Source: a virus
Length of the DNA stretch: 46,921 nt
Strand: one strand, 5' to 3'
Virus record (IMG/VR): IMGVR_UViG_3300044699_000008
Location: 1-46,921 of that record
Each line of letters opens with the position of its first letter. Position 1 is the stretch's first letter. Positions 39,296 through 45,873 of the stretch are shown in pieces. The notes under the pieces were generated by a model. That model did not search any database. It worked only from the letters and a program-made list of their open reading frames with translations, and was not told the origin of the DNA. The position numbers were made by a program, and so were the translations under genes.

Positions 39296-39530
39296 TTCCG
39301 TTATCAACAGACCCCAATATCTCTTGTGCTTTAGTAGAGGCAGCCTGCATGATTTCTCCCCAGTGATCTAAAATCGCGTGGGTTTGGTTTCTGGTGTCCA
39401 CGTATATAGCAACATCGCCGTGAACAGCAGCATGAGTGCTATTCAGATCCTCCGGTTCGCGAACCTGAGCAGCACGGGGATCTGAATAGTGGAGTGGACC
39501 GATTGCGGTTGACATGCGTTTCCTTTTCAT
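39267..39530 (-). CDS. Hypothetical protein
   Basis: 87 residues: MKRKRMSTAIGPLHYSDPRA, AIYVDTRNQTHAILDHWGEI, MQAASTKAQEILGSV. First protein gene after the noncoding RNA terminator, so it starts the DNA-metabolism block. An ATG five codons later is possible. Confidence 0.66.
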   Translation of the reverse strand: MKRKRMSTAIGPLHYSDPRAAQVREPEDLNSTHAAVHGDVAIYVDTRNQTHAILDHWGEIMQAASTKAQEILGSVDNGNGNGEETQG

Positions 39531-39670
39531 TGTGTGTCGGCATCGTCGGATAGACGATGCCCATGCCTATTGTACCATGCGAATAGGCTGGCCCATTAAG
39601 AGATCTCTAAGAATACGCGGGGAACATTATCCCTCCCTTTAAGTTCCCCCCCCTTACAAAACACGCGCAC

Positions 39671-39709
39671 AAATTAAAAAAGAACCGGATGAGAATACTC
39701 CGGTTCTTT
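39671..39709 (-). terminator. Strong rho-independent terminator
   Basis: On the minus strand AAAGAACCGG (39709-39700) pairs perfectly with CCGGTTCTTT (39688-39679), loop 11, followed by TTTTTTAATTT. It ends the transcript that carries the structured RNA and tRNA-Gln, and separates it from the protein genes at 39530 and below. Confidence 0.9.
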
Positions 39710-39984
39710 AGTGATCTTTCATTGGATTATCCCTGGCGAGGGTTCCCAACTTTTCCACAGGCTCCCACCTGTAATCACCACGCTCGGTTACTTTAAGGGT
39801 AACCAATCCTTTTCGCTTACCAACTACTCCACGGCTTTCAATTCAGCGAGTGGTGGCCGCCACTGCCTGCCTTACTTACCTATGAAATGGATTTCGCTTG
39901 CGGCTAGATCCATTCTTAGTTCCCCGAAGGGCTAAGAATTAGAACGCTTTCGTCAGTAAAGGGGAAAGACTTTTGCTTTTTGAA

Positions 39985-40056
39985 TCACAATGCAGGAATT
40001 GAACCTGCTACCTGTTGCTCCAGATGCAAACGCTCTGCCAATTGAGCTAATTGTGG
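39985..40056 (-). tRNA. tRNA-Gln (CTG anticodon)
   Basis: Minus strand. D arm TTAGCTCAATTGGCAGAGC, anticodon loop ATCTGGA with CTG (complement of 40021-40023), T arm GCAGG-TTCAATT-CCTGC. Acceptor ACAAT/ATTGT pairs; the outermost pair is a mismatch (or one base was lost), and the anticodon stem has one mismatch. No CCA is encoded. It sits inside the large structured RNA. Confidence 0.85.
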
Positions 40057-40520
40057 ATTTAGCTAGCGACGTGCTTCCCCGTGAAGTTTCGTATCCTTTT
40101 GAGATACAAAATGCTTCACGCCGCCCGTGCTTTCACCTGCCGGTTAATTGCACTCTAGTTTCAATTTACCTAGGCGTCCCCAGTGCGATTGATTTCGTGG
40201 ATTCTCGCGGTCCCCTGCCGGGTCTGACTTACGAATCCTTCCGCATCAAAATAGGTTTGCTTTGACGAGTGCTGCGCCGGATACGTTACCCATTGCTGTC
40301 TCCCAGTGTTACCCAGAGACACACTTTCTGCTCACCCATTCCTAACCCCGGTCGCCCCGAATTAGTTAAGAGTCTGGATTGCATAGTTTGCCAGCCGAAG
40401 CTGGTGGCGGGTAGCCAGCCCGCCTTTCCCCAGGTTGCCCTGGTTTATTGGCTATGCCCAAAGTCTTTGTAACAGTTCAGTTTTGAATGATCAGCCTAGC
40501 CGTAGTGGGCCAGGAAGACC

Positions 40521-40550
40521 AGAGTACGCGCACAACCCGCCAGCCGTCAA
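40521..40550 (-). promoter_or_regulatory. Promoter of the structured RNA
   Basis: Minus strand TTGACG (40550-40545), 18 bases, TACTCT (40526-40521). The -35 box is the same hexamer as at 35867-35872. The start would be near 40513, just before the long-range helix. It begins five bases after the stop of the exported-protein gene. Confidence 0.6.
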
Positions 40551-40555
40551 GGGGT

Positions 40556-40810
40556 TTACTGCGACGGCTTCCAGCACCCACCAGGCGTGACGCAAGGTGT
40601 GTAACCTCCCGGTCCCCATTTCCCCGGCTCATTATTAGGCGACCAGGATGGATTCGTATAGTTCCAGGGATTGCACGGGGAATACCAATGCTGTGGAATC
40701 GGAGTATTCGCACAATCCCAAAAGGAAGGGTCTGCGTTTGCGTCTGGGGAAATGGTGATGCCGGTTGCGATTACACAACCGGCCACCAATCCCATTAGGG
40801 ATTTATTCAT
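40556..40810 (-). CDS. Small exported Cys-rich protein
   Basis: 84 residues. A Sec signal peptide (MNKSLMGLVAGCVIATGITI, cleavage after ANA near residue 26) and a mature part of about 58 residues rich in Pro, Trp, Asn and Gly with four Cys (WDCANTP, SPCNPWNYTNPSW, YTPCVTPGGCW), probably two disulfides. Like small secreted mycobacterial proteins. A phage would export it from the infected cell or place it in the envelope; role unknown. It is the last gene before the structured-RNA promoter. Confidence 0.75.
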   Translation of the reverse strand: MNKSLMGLVAGCVIATGITISPDANADPSFWDCANTPIPQHWYSPCNPWNYTNPSWSPNNEPGKWGPGGYTPCVTPGGCWKPSQ

Positions 40811-41039
40811 CCTCCGTACTCTTTACCATCGAATCCCATTCCTCTACGGTTATTCCCGTCATGAGGAATTCTCGCTCATCTGCGTTTAGCTGCGGAAATA
40901 TATCCTGCATATGTTCCGTTCCAACGCCAGGATTCGCTGACCATGAGCGAGCCAGGCCAGCATCCAATTCCTCTTGAGTCAGAGGAATTTCCATCTCACC
41001 CATATTGCCGGTGAGGCGTGACTTTCTTTGTACCTTCAT
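40803..41039 (-). CDS. Small protein, LNADEREFLMTGIT motif
   Basis: 78 residues: MKVQRKSRLTGNMGEMEIPL, TQEELDAGLARSWSANPGVG, FPQLNADEREFLMTGITVEE. The MEIPLTxEEL ... FPxLxADEREFLMTGxTxEEWD plan is recurrent in small actinophage proteins (role unknown; often called a hypothetical protein of the early region). Confidence 0.75.
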   Translation of the reverse strand: MKVQRKSRLTGNMGEMEIPLTQEELDAGLARSWSANPGVGTEHMQDIFPQLNADEREFLMTGITVEEWDSMVKSTEDE

Positions 41040-41233
41040 TCGCTGAATTCCTCCGCGATCATTGGTCTGTAATTAGACCAGGGTTGATTTCCTTTGGCGA
41101 CCATATCGCGTAAACAGTAAGCGATATAGTTTACTTTGTAAAAGTCGCCAGCCTGTTGGGCAACTTGGATATCACCCAACGCTTTCCGAACTTGTCTCAT
41201 TTGGTTCATGTCCGGTTGATTGTTCCCGGCCAT
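41036..41233 (-). CDS. Small helical protein
   Basis: 65 residues from the ATG at 41233: MAGNNQPDMNQMRQVRKALG, DIQVAQQAGDFYKVNYIAYC, LRDMVAKGNQPWSNYRPMIA. Helical. Overlaps the next by ATGA and the previous gene's apparent end by 62 bases. Function unknown. Confidence 0.65.
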   Translation of the reverse strand: MAGNNQPDMNQMRQVRKALGDIQVAQQAGDFYKVNYIAYCLRDMVAKGNQPWSNYRPMIAEEFSE

Positions 41234-41393
41234 TTTCTTTCTTCCTTTCTTCTGCATAGAATTCTGTGATGACTTCCCTGACTTGATGAATCAAGGAATC
41301 GGTTACAGACTTTGGCAGTCTGCTTGGCATACTTGCCAGATGATCGCACCGAATATCTAGACGCGATATCATCATTTCCAATTTGGATGCCAT
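41172..41393 (-). CDS. Small helical protein, C-terminus doubtful
   Basis: MASKLEMMISRLDIRCDHLA, KSVTDSLIHQVREVITEFYA then a polar tail. 73 residues as read, but the last 20 overlap the next gene, which suggests a lost base near 41235 and a true end around EERKK. First gene after the dyad at 41428-41453. Confidence 0.58.
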   Translation of the reverse strand: MASKLEMMISRLDIRCDHLASMPSRLPKSVTDSLIHQVREVITEFYAEERKKENGREQSTGHEPNETSSESVG

Positions 41394-41427
41394 TGTTTTC
41401 CTTTCTATGTGGACGGTATGCCCAGAA

Positions 41428-41453
41428 TGCCTAGGGTTGATTATCCCTAGGCA
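41428..41453. repeat. 9-bp hairpin between small genes
   Basis: TGCCTAGGG (41428-41436) pairs with CCCTAGGCA (41445-41453), loop of 8. It lies in the 80-base gap after the winged-helix gene and could be a terminator without a T run, or an operator. Confidence 0.55.
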
Positions 41454-41474
41454 AACTGCACATTCGTACTGTGC

Positions 41475-41837
41475 TCATTCCTCTGGAGTGAGTGCCCTGT
41501 AGTAGCCACGCTGCACACGCTTAGCATAGCCCATTTTCTCCAGCACCAGTAACCGGGTATTGGCTGCCGGTGAACTGATACCGAATCCGCGAGCAACTGC
41601 GCTGACATGGATTCCGGCGCTGCAATCATTCTCGCAGAGGAATTCCCACGTACGATACTGAATTGCATTCAGGTTGCCGCTGCCGACTTTCGTCTGAGAC
41701 TGAACGGATATCTCCGAACGAATCTTAGAGGCAGTCTTTTTGGCGGTTCTATTCTGAACCGCTTCGATGAAATCCAGAACGGATTCACCCTCACCGTTAT
41801 TGAATTCCACGGTGATTTCCCCAACAGTTACTTTCAC
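41475..41837 (-). CDS. Winged-helix DNA-binding protein
   Basis: 120 residues: MKVTVGEITVEFNNGEGESV, a linker, then LNAIQYRTWEFLCENDCSAG, IHVSAVARGFGISSPAANTR, LLVLEKMGYAKRVQRGYYRA. The C-terminal 65 residues form a winged helix (helix, recognition helix SSPAANTRLLVLEKMG, basic wing). Probably a transcription regulator of the early genes; overlaps the next regulator by ATGA. Confidence 0.75.
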   Translation of the reverse strand: MKVTVGEITVEFNNGEGESVLDFIEAVQNRTAKKTASKIRSEISVQSQTKVGSGNLNAIQYRTWEFLCENDCSAGIHVSAVARGFGISSPAANTRLLVLEKMGYAKRVQRGYYRALTPEE

Positions 41838-42163
41838 TTTGCAACTGCCTTTCTCTTTGGACGCTGGCTATGCTTTTTACACCAGCGGGCTTGGTATCGA
41901 ATTGCTGTGATGGCCGAAACTGTACGGCCCAATTCGACAGCCATAGCGATATCGCTCAGTTCAGACGTTACCACCTTGCGAATTTCCTCATCGGTCCATC
42001 GCACGTAGCGATTGTGAGCCAGCTTGTTTGTCTTGCTGACCTCATTGTCACGCTGAATTGTCTTCAGTCGCTTTGGCTCTTTCTTGCGATCTTTCTCATA
42101 ATCTCTGTTAGAGATTATGTACTCCGTAACGATCACCTTTCCCGTTTCCTTTCTTGTTTCCAT
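41834..42163 (-). CDS. Myb/SANT-like DNA-binding protein
   Basis: 109 residues from the ATG at 42163: METRKETGKVIVTEYIISNR, then a basic linker and RWTDEEIRKVVTSELSDIAM, AVELGRTVSAITAIRYQARW, with a Lys/Arg end. RWTxEEx...IAxxLGRTxxAIxxxR is the helix-turn-helix of homeodomain/Myb-like phage proteins. Coupled to the winged-helix gene. Confidence 0.75.
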   Translation of the reverse strand: METRKETGKVIVTEYIISNRDYEKDRKKEPKRLKTIQRDNEVSKTNKLAHNRYVRWTDEEIRKVVTSELSDIAMAVELGRTVSAITAIRYQARWCKKHSQRPKRKAVAK

Positions 42164-42218
42164 TGCTTGTGCAACGGGAGGAAAGCCGGGACATTTTCTG
42201 CCCCGGCTTCCGTACTCG

Positions 42219-43484
42219 TTACGCAGATGCAACCAGAACCTTGTCGATTGCGTCGATGAATTTCACATCCGCCTTAGCGAACGTTCCATCCATGACCTTC
42301 AACATGTTCCCTTCGACGCGAGCCTGCAACTTGTTCCCGTCGAATGACTTCGCACCCTTGGTCACCGCGAAGTGGTGATTCCAGGTGTTGCCCAGTTGGA
42401 CAATGCCCAGCTTGGTTCCCTTCCACGGGGAAACCCGTGGGTCATTGTTCCACAGATCCTCCAACTGATCGCGCTTATTCATCGCGATTGTCAGAGCGTT
42501 TGTGGACACCTTGGGAATTTGAACCTCGCCCTGAATGGATTTCACGGTGACCAGCTTCTCTTTCAGCTCTGGAATGGGAACGATGATATCCATCCAGTCG
42601 ATGAAATTCTTTTCCGAAACCGGCTGCTTCGCCCATTCCTCAATGGCGGTATCGAATTCGGTTTTCGTCTGGTCAATCAAGCCCAGAGCTTCGCGAGCAC
42701 CCTTCAGCATTTCGCTGAAGTTCTTGGTACGGCGAACCTTAAACGATCCGGTTTTCTCACCGGACTGTGACAATGCGTATTGGTGCGTATTGTCGCAGAC
42801 CACATTGGTAACCGTGCGATCCCAGCGAGTCGCCACCGAACCATCGAAGCTGGTTGAACCCAGCAGATTGGGACGGTAGTCAATTCCGGTCAGCTTATTG
42901 TGGAACGTTTCGGGAACCGAAACCTCCAAGTAGCCAACCTTGCCCCACTTGAGAACACCAGCGCCAGTCACGACCAAATCGCCAGGTGATTCGTCCATGA
43001 TGTTCGCGGTGTTGTCGATCAGAACCTCCGCGAGTGAATCGGTTGCGAAGGTTGCGCTAGCAACATTCATCACCGTTTCGCTTGCGAATTCCATCCGGTC
43101 TTCCAGGTAGCATTCGATCAGCTTATCGCTGCGAATAACACCCTTGTATTCCGGAACCGTGAACTGAACCTGAACGGTTTCATCCTTGCCGGGAGTCTTG
43201 CTAGCAGGATGATCACCGGGAATGAAAAGCTCCACGGTGCATTTCATAACACCATCCAGAGCAGTCCAGCCGAAAAGATCCCTACGGATCATTCCGATTG
43301 GAATAGAACCGGCGTAATGCGAGGGACGCTGCCCATTGGCAATGCGCTCTGCTTCCATCGCGATATTCCGCCACCATGCAGCGGTACGCCAACCGATATC
43401 GTTACCTTTGTCATCGGTTTCGAGTCCCTTGACGCCACCGACAACGATGTTGTCGTGAAGGTACTCAGTTGTGTGAACGCTCAT
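42219..43484 (-). CDS. DUF932 (phage/plasmid-like) protein
   Basis: 421 residues, intact. MSVHTTEYLHDNIVVGGVKG begins the DUF932 plan; FDGSVATRWDRTVTNVVCDN, TGSFKVRRTKNFSEMLKGAR, EKNFIDWMDIIVPIPELKEK and NNDPRVSPWKGTKLGIVQLG follow, with NTWNHHFAVTKGAKSFDGNK at the end. This is the family of phage/plasmid proteins called TIGR03299. Its function is not firmly known; it is often among the most strongly expressed early genes. It has its own promoter at 43549-43577. Confidence 0.85.
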   Translation of the reverse strand: MSVHTTEYLHDNIVVGGVKGLETDDKGNDIGWRTAAWWRNIAMEAERIANGQRPSHYAGSIPIGMIRRDLFGWTALDGVMKCTVELFIPGDHPASKTPGKDETVQVQFTVPEYKGVIRSDKLIECYLEDRMEFASETVMNVASATFATDSLAEVLIDNTANIMDESPGDLVVTGAGVLKWGKVGYLEVSVPETFHNKLTGIDYRPNLLGSTSFDGSVATRWDRTVTNVVCDNTHQYALSQSGEKTGSFKVRRTKNFSEMLKGAREALGLIDQTKTEFDTAIEEWAKQPVSEKNFIDWMDIIVPIPELKEKLVTVKSIQGEVQIPKVSTNALTIAMNKRDQLEDLWNNDPRVSPWKGTKLGIVQLGNTWNHHFAVTKGAKSFDGNKLQARVEGNMLKVMDGTFAKADVKFIDAIDKVLVASA

Positions 43485-43548
43485 CTTACTTGTTCCTTTT
43501 CTTTGTTGGTGAGAACCGGACTCCCCGGCTCCCGTTCTTTCACTCTTG

Positions 43549-43577
43549 ACGCTACACCCTGTCTTGGGCTAGGTCAA
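43549..43577 (-). promoter_or_regulatory. Promoter before DUF932 gene
   Basis: Minus strand TTGACC (43577-43572), 17 bases, TAGCGT (43554-43549), about 60 bases before the DUF932 ATG. Confidence 0.5.
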
Positions 43578-43617
43578 GTAAGAAAACTGTGAGAGTTTCC
43601 CCTACGTTTTCTTTCGC

Positions 43618-43651
43618 GCCGTGACGGTTTGTCCCAGTTCCCCGCCACGGC
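43618..43651 (-). repeat. Hairpin leader element, copy 1
   Basis: GCCGTG (43618-43623) pairs with CACGGC (43646-43651). Its core GGTTTGTCCCAGTTCCCCG resembles that at 44494-44527, so a conserved leader motif is repeated. It lies in the 178-base gap 43485-43662 between the DUF932 gene and its neighbour, beside a promoter. Confidence 0.55.
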
Positions 43652-43662
43652 TGCCCCTTCCT

Positions 43663-43899
43663 CTATATATGCGCCGCTGCCGGGTGTGGCGCAGCGGAGC
43701 GAATCAAGGTCAGTTCCCTTTCCTCTGGAACCCCTTCGACTTGCACGCTGCCGACGTTTACGTCACCGATCATGAAAGGTAACGCTTCGCCTTTCTTTTG
43801 TATCCGCCTGCCACGCAGAAGACGAGCCATCCGCTGAATCTTTTGAATCGCTTCCTCTTGGGAAGCACCTTCAGCGGTGAGAGTTACAGCTACGGTCAT
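43663..43899 (-). CDS. Small protein with basic centre
   Basis: 78 residues: MTVAVTLTAEGASQEEAIQK, IQRMARLLRGRRIQKKGEAL, PFMIGDVNVGSVQVEGVPEE. Alpha/beta, with a basic helix that may bind nucleic acid. Function unknown. Followed by the hairpin leader and promoter of DUF932. Confidence 0.66.
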   Translation of the reverse strand: MTVAVTLTAEGASQEEAIQKIQRMARLLRGRRIQKKGEALPFMIGDVNVGSVQVEGVPEERELTLIRSAAPHPAAAHI

Positions 43900-43948
43900 C
43901 TTACTTTCCTATTCTCTTGTCGGAACCGACAAATCATGAGTGACTTGC

Positions 43949-43966
43949 CGGGGTAGTTCTACCCCG
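43949..43966. repeat. 8-bp hairpin in leader
   Basis: CGGGGTAG (43949-43956) and CTACCCCG (43959-43966) form a tight stem in the 128-base gap 43900-44027, upstream of the gene at 43899. Similar leader hairpins recur in this block. Confidence 0.55.
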
Positions 43967-44027
43967 CAGGGCTGTCATGATTGAGCAGATGGGAGGCTTG
44001 TGACCTCCCATCCGCCCAGGTCACGAC

Positions 44028-44450
44028 TCAGAACGGAGCATCCTCGTCATCCTCGTAATCCTCGTCAGAGGGTTCCGGCGATTCCTCAGACAACCGCTCA
44101 CAGCGGATAGCTTCGATTCCGAGAGCGATTTGATTTGCCGCAGCCCATTCGGCAACATGCTTGGGGAATTCGCCTTCCCAATCGAAACCGTCTGAATCGC
44201 GAAGCGATCCTAAATAGGCATCACCCTCATCGTGAAGCCAAGCGAGAACAGATTGCCCGGCTTTATTCACGTCAGCTTCCCCACCAGAGGGACCGTGAAC
44301 GTCATTGCCGACATACTCGAAATCGTCGGTAGTGATGACGTACATATACTGAACGCGAGGGAAACCCTCATCGGGATCATGGAGCGAACCGTCATTAGTG
44401 ACGGTAACCACTGCCTGATCATTTCCCGATTCGATCACATACTGAGCCAT
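44028..44450 (-). CDS. Hypothetical acidic protein
   Basis: 140 residues: MAQYVIESGNDQAVVTVTND, QYMYVITTDDFEYVGNDVHG, VLAWLHDEGDAYLGSLRDSD, ending in an acidic run PSDEDYEDDEDAPF. Beta-rich. Acidic ends on small phage proteins can mimic DNA, but no family is recognised. Confidence 0.7.
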   Translation of the reverse strand: MAQYVIESGNDQAVVTVTNDGSLHDPDEGFPRVQYMYVITTDDFEYVGNDVHGPSGGEADVNKAGQSVLAWLHDEGDAYLGSLRDSDGFDWEGEFPKHVAEWAAANQIALGIEAIRCERLSEESPEPSDEDYEDDEDAPF

Positions 44451-44493
44451 AAGCTCATCCTTTCTTTTGCGGAAACCAAATTGTTTCCGTCGG

Positions 44494-44527
44494 GCCTGGC
44501 GGGTTTGACCTAGTTCCCCCGCCAGGC
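44494..44527 (-). repeat. Hairpin leader element, copy 2
   Basis: GCCTGGCGGG (44494-44503) pairs perfectly with CCCGCCAGGC (44518-44527), 10 pairs. Loop and core are alike copy 1 at 43618-43651. A further stem GGAAAC/GTTTCC lies at 44471-44488. Located before the ribosome site of the gene at 44450. Confidence 0.6.
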
Positions 44528-44546
44528 ATCCTAGCTTATTCAGTTG

Positions 44547-44837
44547 TCAGGACAAATCGCCCTCAGCGAATTCATCCATTACCCTGGTGATGAGTGCCTT
44601 ATGGCTTGGGCAAGTGAATACGGCAGCCTTAGCGAATTGTACTGCCATATCCGACGAAGACTCACCATCGCTGATATCGGTAACAGCGATGGAAACAATT
44701 GTTGCCTTTGTCGGACTCGCATCCAACTGCGAACAGATTTCGCTAGCCGAAGTGAGTGCGCTTGCAGTTCCCGCGCCGAACAGAGAGCCGATTGCGATGG
44801 TTCCTGCCAGAATGGCAGAAGCAAATACTTTCCTCAT
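44547..44837 (-). CDS. Exported DUF732-like protein
   Basis: 96 residues from the ATG at 44837: a signal peptide MRKVFASAILAGTIAIGSLF (cleavage after ASA near residue 27) then EICSQLDASPTKATIVSIAV, and a C-terminal helix pair with AKAAVFTCPSHKALITRVMD. Two Cys 46 residues apart plus CPxH near the end fit DUF732, small secreted mycobacterial proteins. A longer frame upstream to 44963 is less likely as it lacks a signal. A phage-encoded secreted protein is unusual. Function unknown. Confidence 0.75.
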   Translation of the reverse strand: MRKVFASAILAGTIAIGSLFGAGTASALTSASEICSQLDASPTKATIVSIAVTDISDGESSSDMAVQFAKAAVFTCPSHKALITRVMDEFAEGDLS

Positions 44838-44880
44838 TTTGTTTCCTTTTCTTTGGTTGATTGGACTGAATTGTCCACCG

Positions 44881-44903
44881 GCACATTCTCCGTAGAGAAT
44901 GGC
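44881..44903. repeat. Intergenic UACG-type hairpin, copy C
   Basis: A 23-base direct repeat shared exactly with 45779-45801. Its core CATTCTC-CGTA-GAGAATG is a 7-bp hairpin (UACG loop on the minus strand), located before the DUF732-like gene's leader. Confidence 0.65.
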
Positions 44904-44913
44904 CGAGTACGAC

Positions 44914-45081
44914 TCAGTACGGTTCTTGCTTTGTGCCCATTGGCGGTGACCATACACCTTCATTAATCTTGAAGGTTACGTGGTCACCGTGCCAGGAAAT
45001 TCGCAGCAATCGGCAATCGCTGTGATACAGCGTCTCGCGAAGATCCTGCAATTGCTTTCCTTCGATTCGTACCATGTCCAT
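44914..45081 (-). CDS. Small protein
   Basis: 55 residues: MDMVRIEGKQLQDLRETLYH, SDCRLLRISWHGDHVTFKIN. Beta-rich. The ATG forms TGATG with the previous stop. Function unknown. Confidence 0.65.
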   Translation of the reverse strand: MDMVRIEGKQLQDLRETLYHSDCRLLRISWHGDHVTFKINEGVWSPPMGTKQEPY

Positions 45082-45374
45082 CAGAAGAACACCTTTCTTG
45101 TTTCGTCAGCGTCATCGCGCATCATGCGAATCGGCCCTTTGTTGTGATCGTAGTTACGATCTTCCTCCGGCAACCATTCCGAAGATTGCAGATTGAATCC
45201 CCGATAGTTATCGGTTTCGTGCAGGATGTGCTCCAGCAGAGCCGCAACACCCATCCGAAAATCGGCATTGATCCATTCGGCTTTGCCGTCGAAGCATCCA
45301 CCATTGGGAAGTGCCAACAATTCGTTGGCACGCTGGCGAACCTTATCGACTTCAATTGTCTTGCGCTTACTCAC
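45081..45374 (-). CDS. Small helical protein
   Basis: 97 residues from a GTG (MSKRKTIEVDKVRQRANELL): ALPNGGCFDGKAEWINADFR, MGVAALLEHILHETDNYRGF. The VDKVRxRANELLALPNG plan is common in actinophage early proteins. It overlaps the preceding stop by 8 bases, which decides the GTG over a longer frame. Confidence 0.68.
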   Translation of the reverse strand: MSKRKTIEVDKVRQRANELLALPNGGCFDGKAEWINADFRMGVAALLEHILHETDNYRGFNLQSSEWLPEEDRNYDHNKGPIRMMRDDADETRKVFF

Positions 45375-45741
45375 TTTCGTTTCCCCAATCCTCGAAATCG
45401 TGAACGGTTCTCTTGAACCGTTCCTGTGCTTCGCGCACAAAGGGATTGCGAGCGAAGTCATAGGTTGACGTGAAGTCATTAGTCACGTCGCCAATTTTGG
45501 AGATACGGACAATTCCAGAAGAATTGATATCCGCCCACCAAACTCCGACGATATCCTCATCGGCAGGATTGCCGTAGGCATCAATCACGTCAGAGAATTC
45601 CTCGCGAATGTTCGCCAGTTCTGACGGGTGATTGTGAACCCACCCAAAGAACCCTAGCGACCATTCCACGTCGCCATCCGATTGGGTAAACCAATCGTTA
45701 TTGAGCATTGCCCGAAACAATGCCTGCTGTGCAGTATCCAT
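45367..45741 (-). CDS. Hypothetical protein, Trp-rich
   Basis: 124 residues: MDTAQQALFRAMLNNDWFTQ, SDGDVEWSLGFFGWVHNHPS, DIVGVWWADINSSGIVRISK. Alpha/beta. Function unknown. Preceded by the hairpin repeat at 45779-45801. Confidence 0.7.
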   Translation of the reverse strand: MDTAQQALFRAMLNNDWFTQSDGDVEWSLGFFGWVHNHPSELANIREEFSDVIDAYGNPADEDIVGVWWADINSSGIVRISKIGDVTNDFTSTYDFARNPFVREAQERFKRTVHDFEDWGNESE

Positions 45742-45778
45742 TGTGATCCTTTCTCTTGTTTGGCCGGATTGCCATTCC

Positions 45779-45801
45779 GCACATTCTCCGTAGAGAATGG
45801 C
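45779..45801. repeat. Intergenic UACG-type hairpin, copy B
   Basis: Identical over 23 bases to 44881-44903. Followed by GCAAAGCTATCC (45803-45814), which also follows the hairpin at 46314-46335. Confidence 0.65.
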
Positions 45802-45816
45802 GGCAAAGCTATCCGA

Positions 45817-45873
45817 TCAGTTCACCCATTGCCTTAGTTCGTTCCGAACTAATTGGCGTTCAACTTTCTTCAT
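45817..45873 (-). CDS. Possible 18-residue peptide
   Basis: MKKVERQLVRNELRQWVN; the ATG overlaps the preceding stop (ATGA). So short that it may be chance. Confidence 0.3.
   Translation of the reverse strand: MKKVERQLVRNELRQWVN

Larger units (their letters stand above)
39671..40513 (-). ncRNA. Large, highly structured noncoding RNA (GOLLD/ROOL-like) with embedded tRNA
   Basis: About 840 nt on the minus strand between a promoter (40521-40550) and a terminator, with no protein gene. Stems I can see by eye: a long-range helix CGGCTA/TAGCCG plus GATC/GATC (40502-40489 with 39910-39901); a three-hairpin cloverleaf at 40381-40457 with GCAA and UUCG tetraloops; a hairpin CGTGAAG/CTTCACG at 40080-40120 with inner GTATC/GATAC; a UUCG hairpin at 39912-39939; a 3' domain closed by GGATT/AATCC (39809-39724). 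Size, tRNA inside, tetraloops and phage setting fit GOLLD or ROOL RNAs, but I cannot run a covariance model. Function in phages is unknown; related RNAs form multimeric cages. Confidence 0.75.

Noticed and set aside
39720-39812. A second tRNA in the 3' part of the structured RNA
   Set aside because: There is a D-loop-like GTAGTTGGTAAGCG but no T arm (GGTTC) and the arms do not have tRNA lengths. The stems fit better as a 3' domain of the large RNA.
39671-40513. tmRNA or RNase P RNA
   Set aside because: No tmRNA resume codon/tag frame or alanine tRNA-like end, and no conserved RNase P core could be seen. An RNA of another class is more likely, though a model search is needed.
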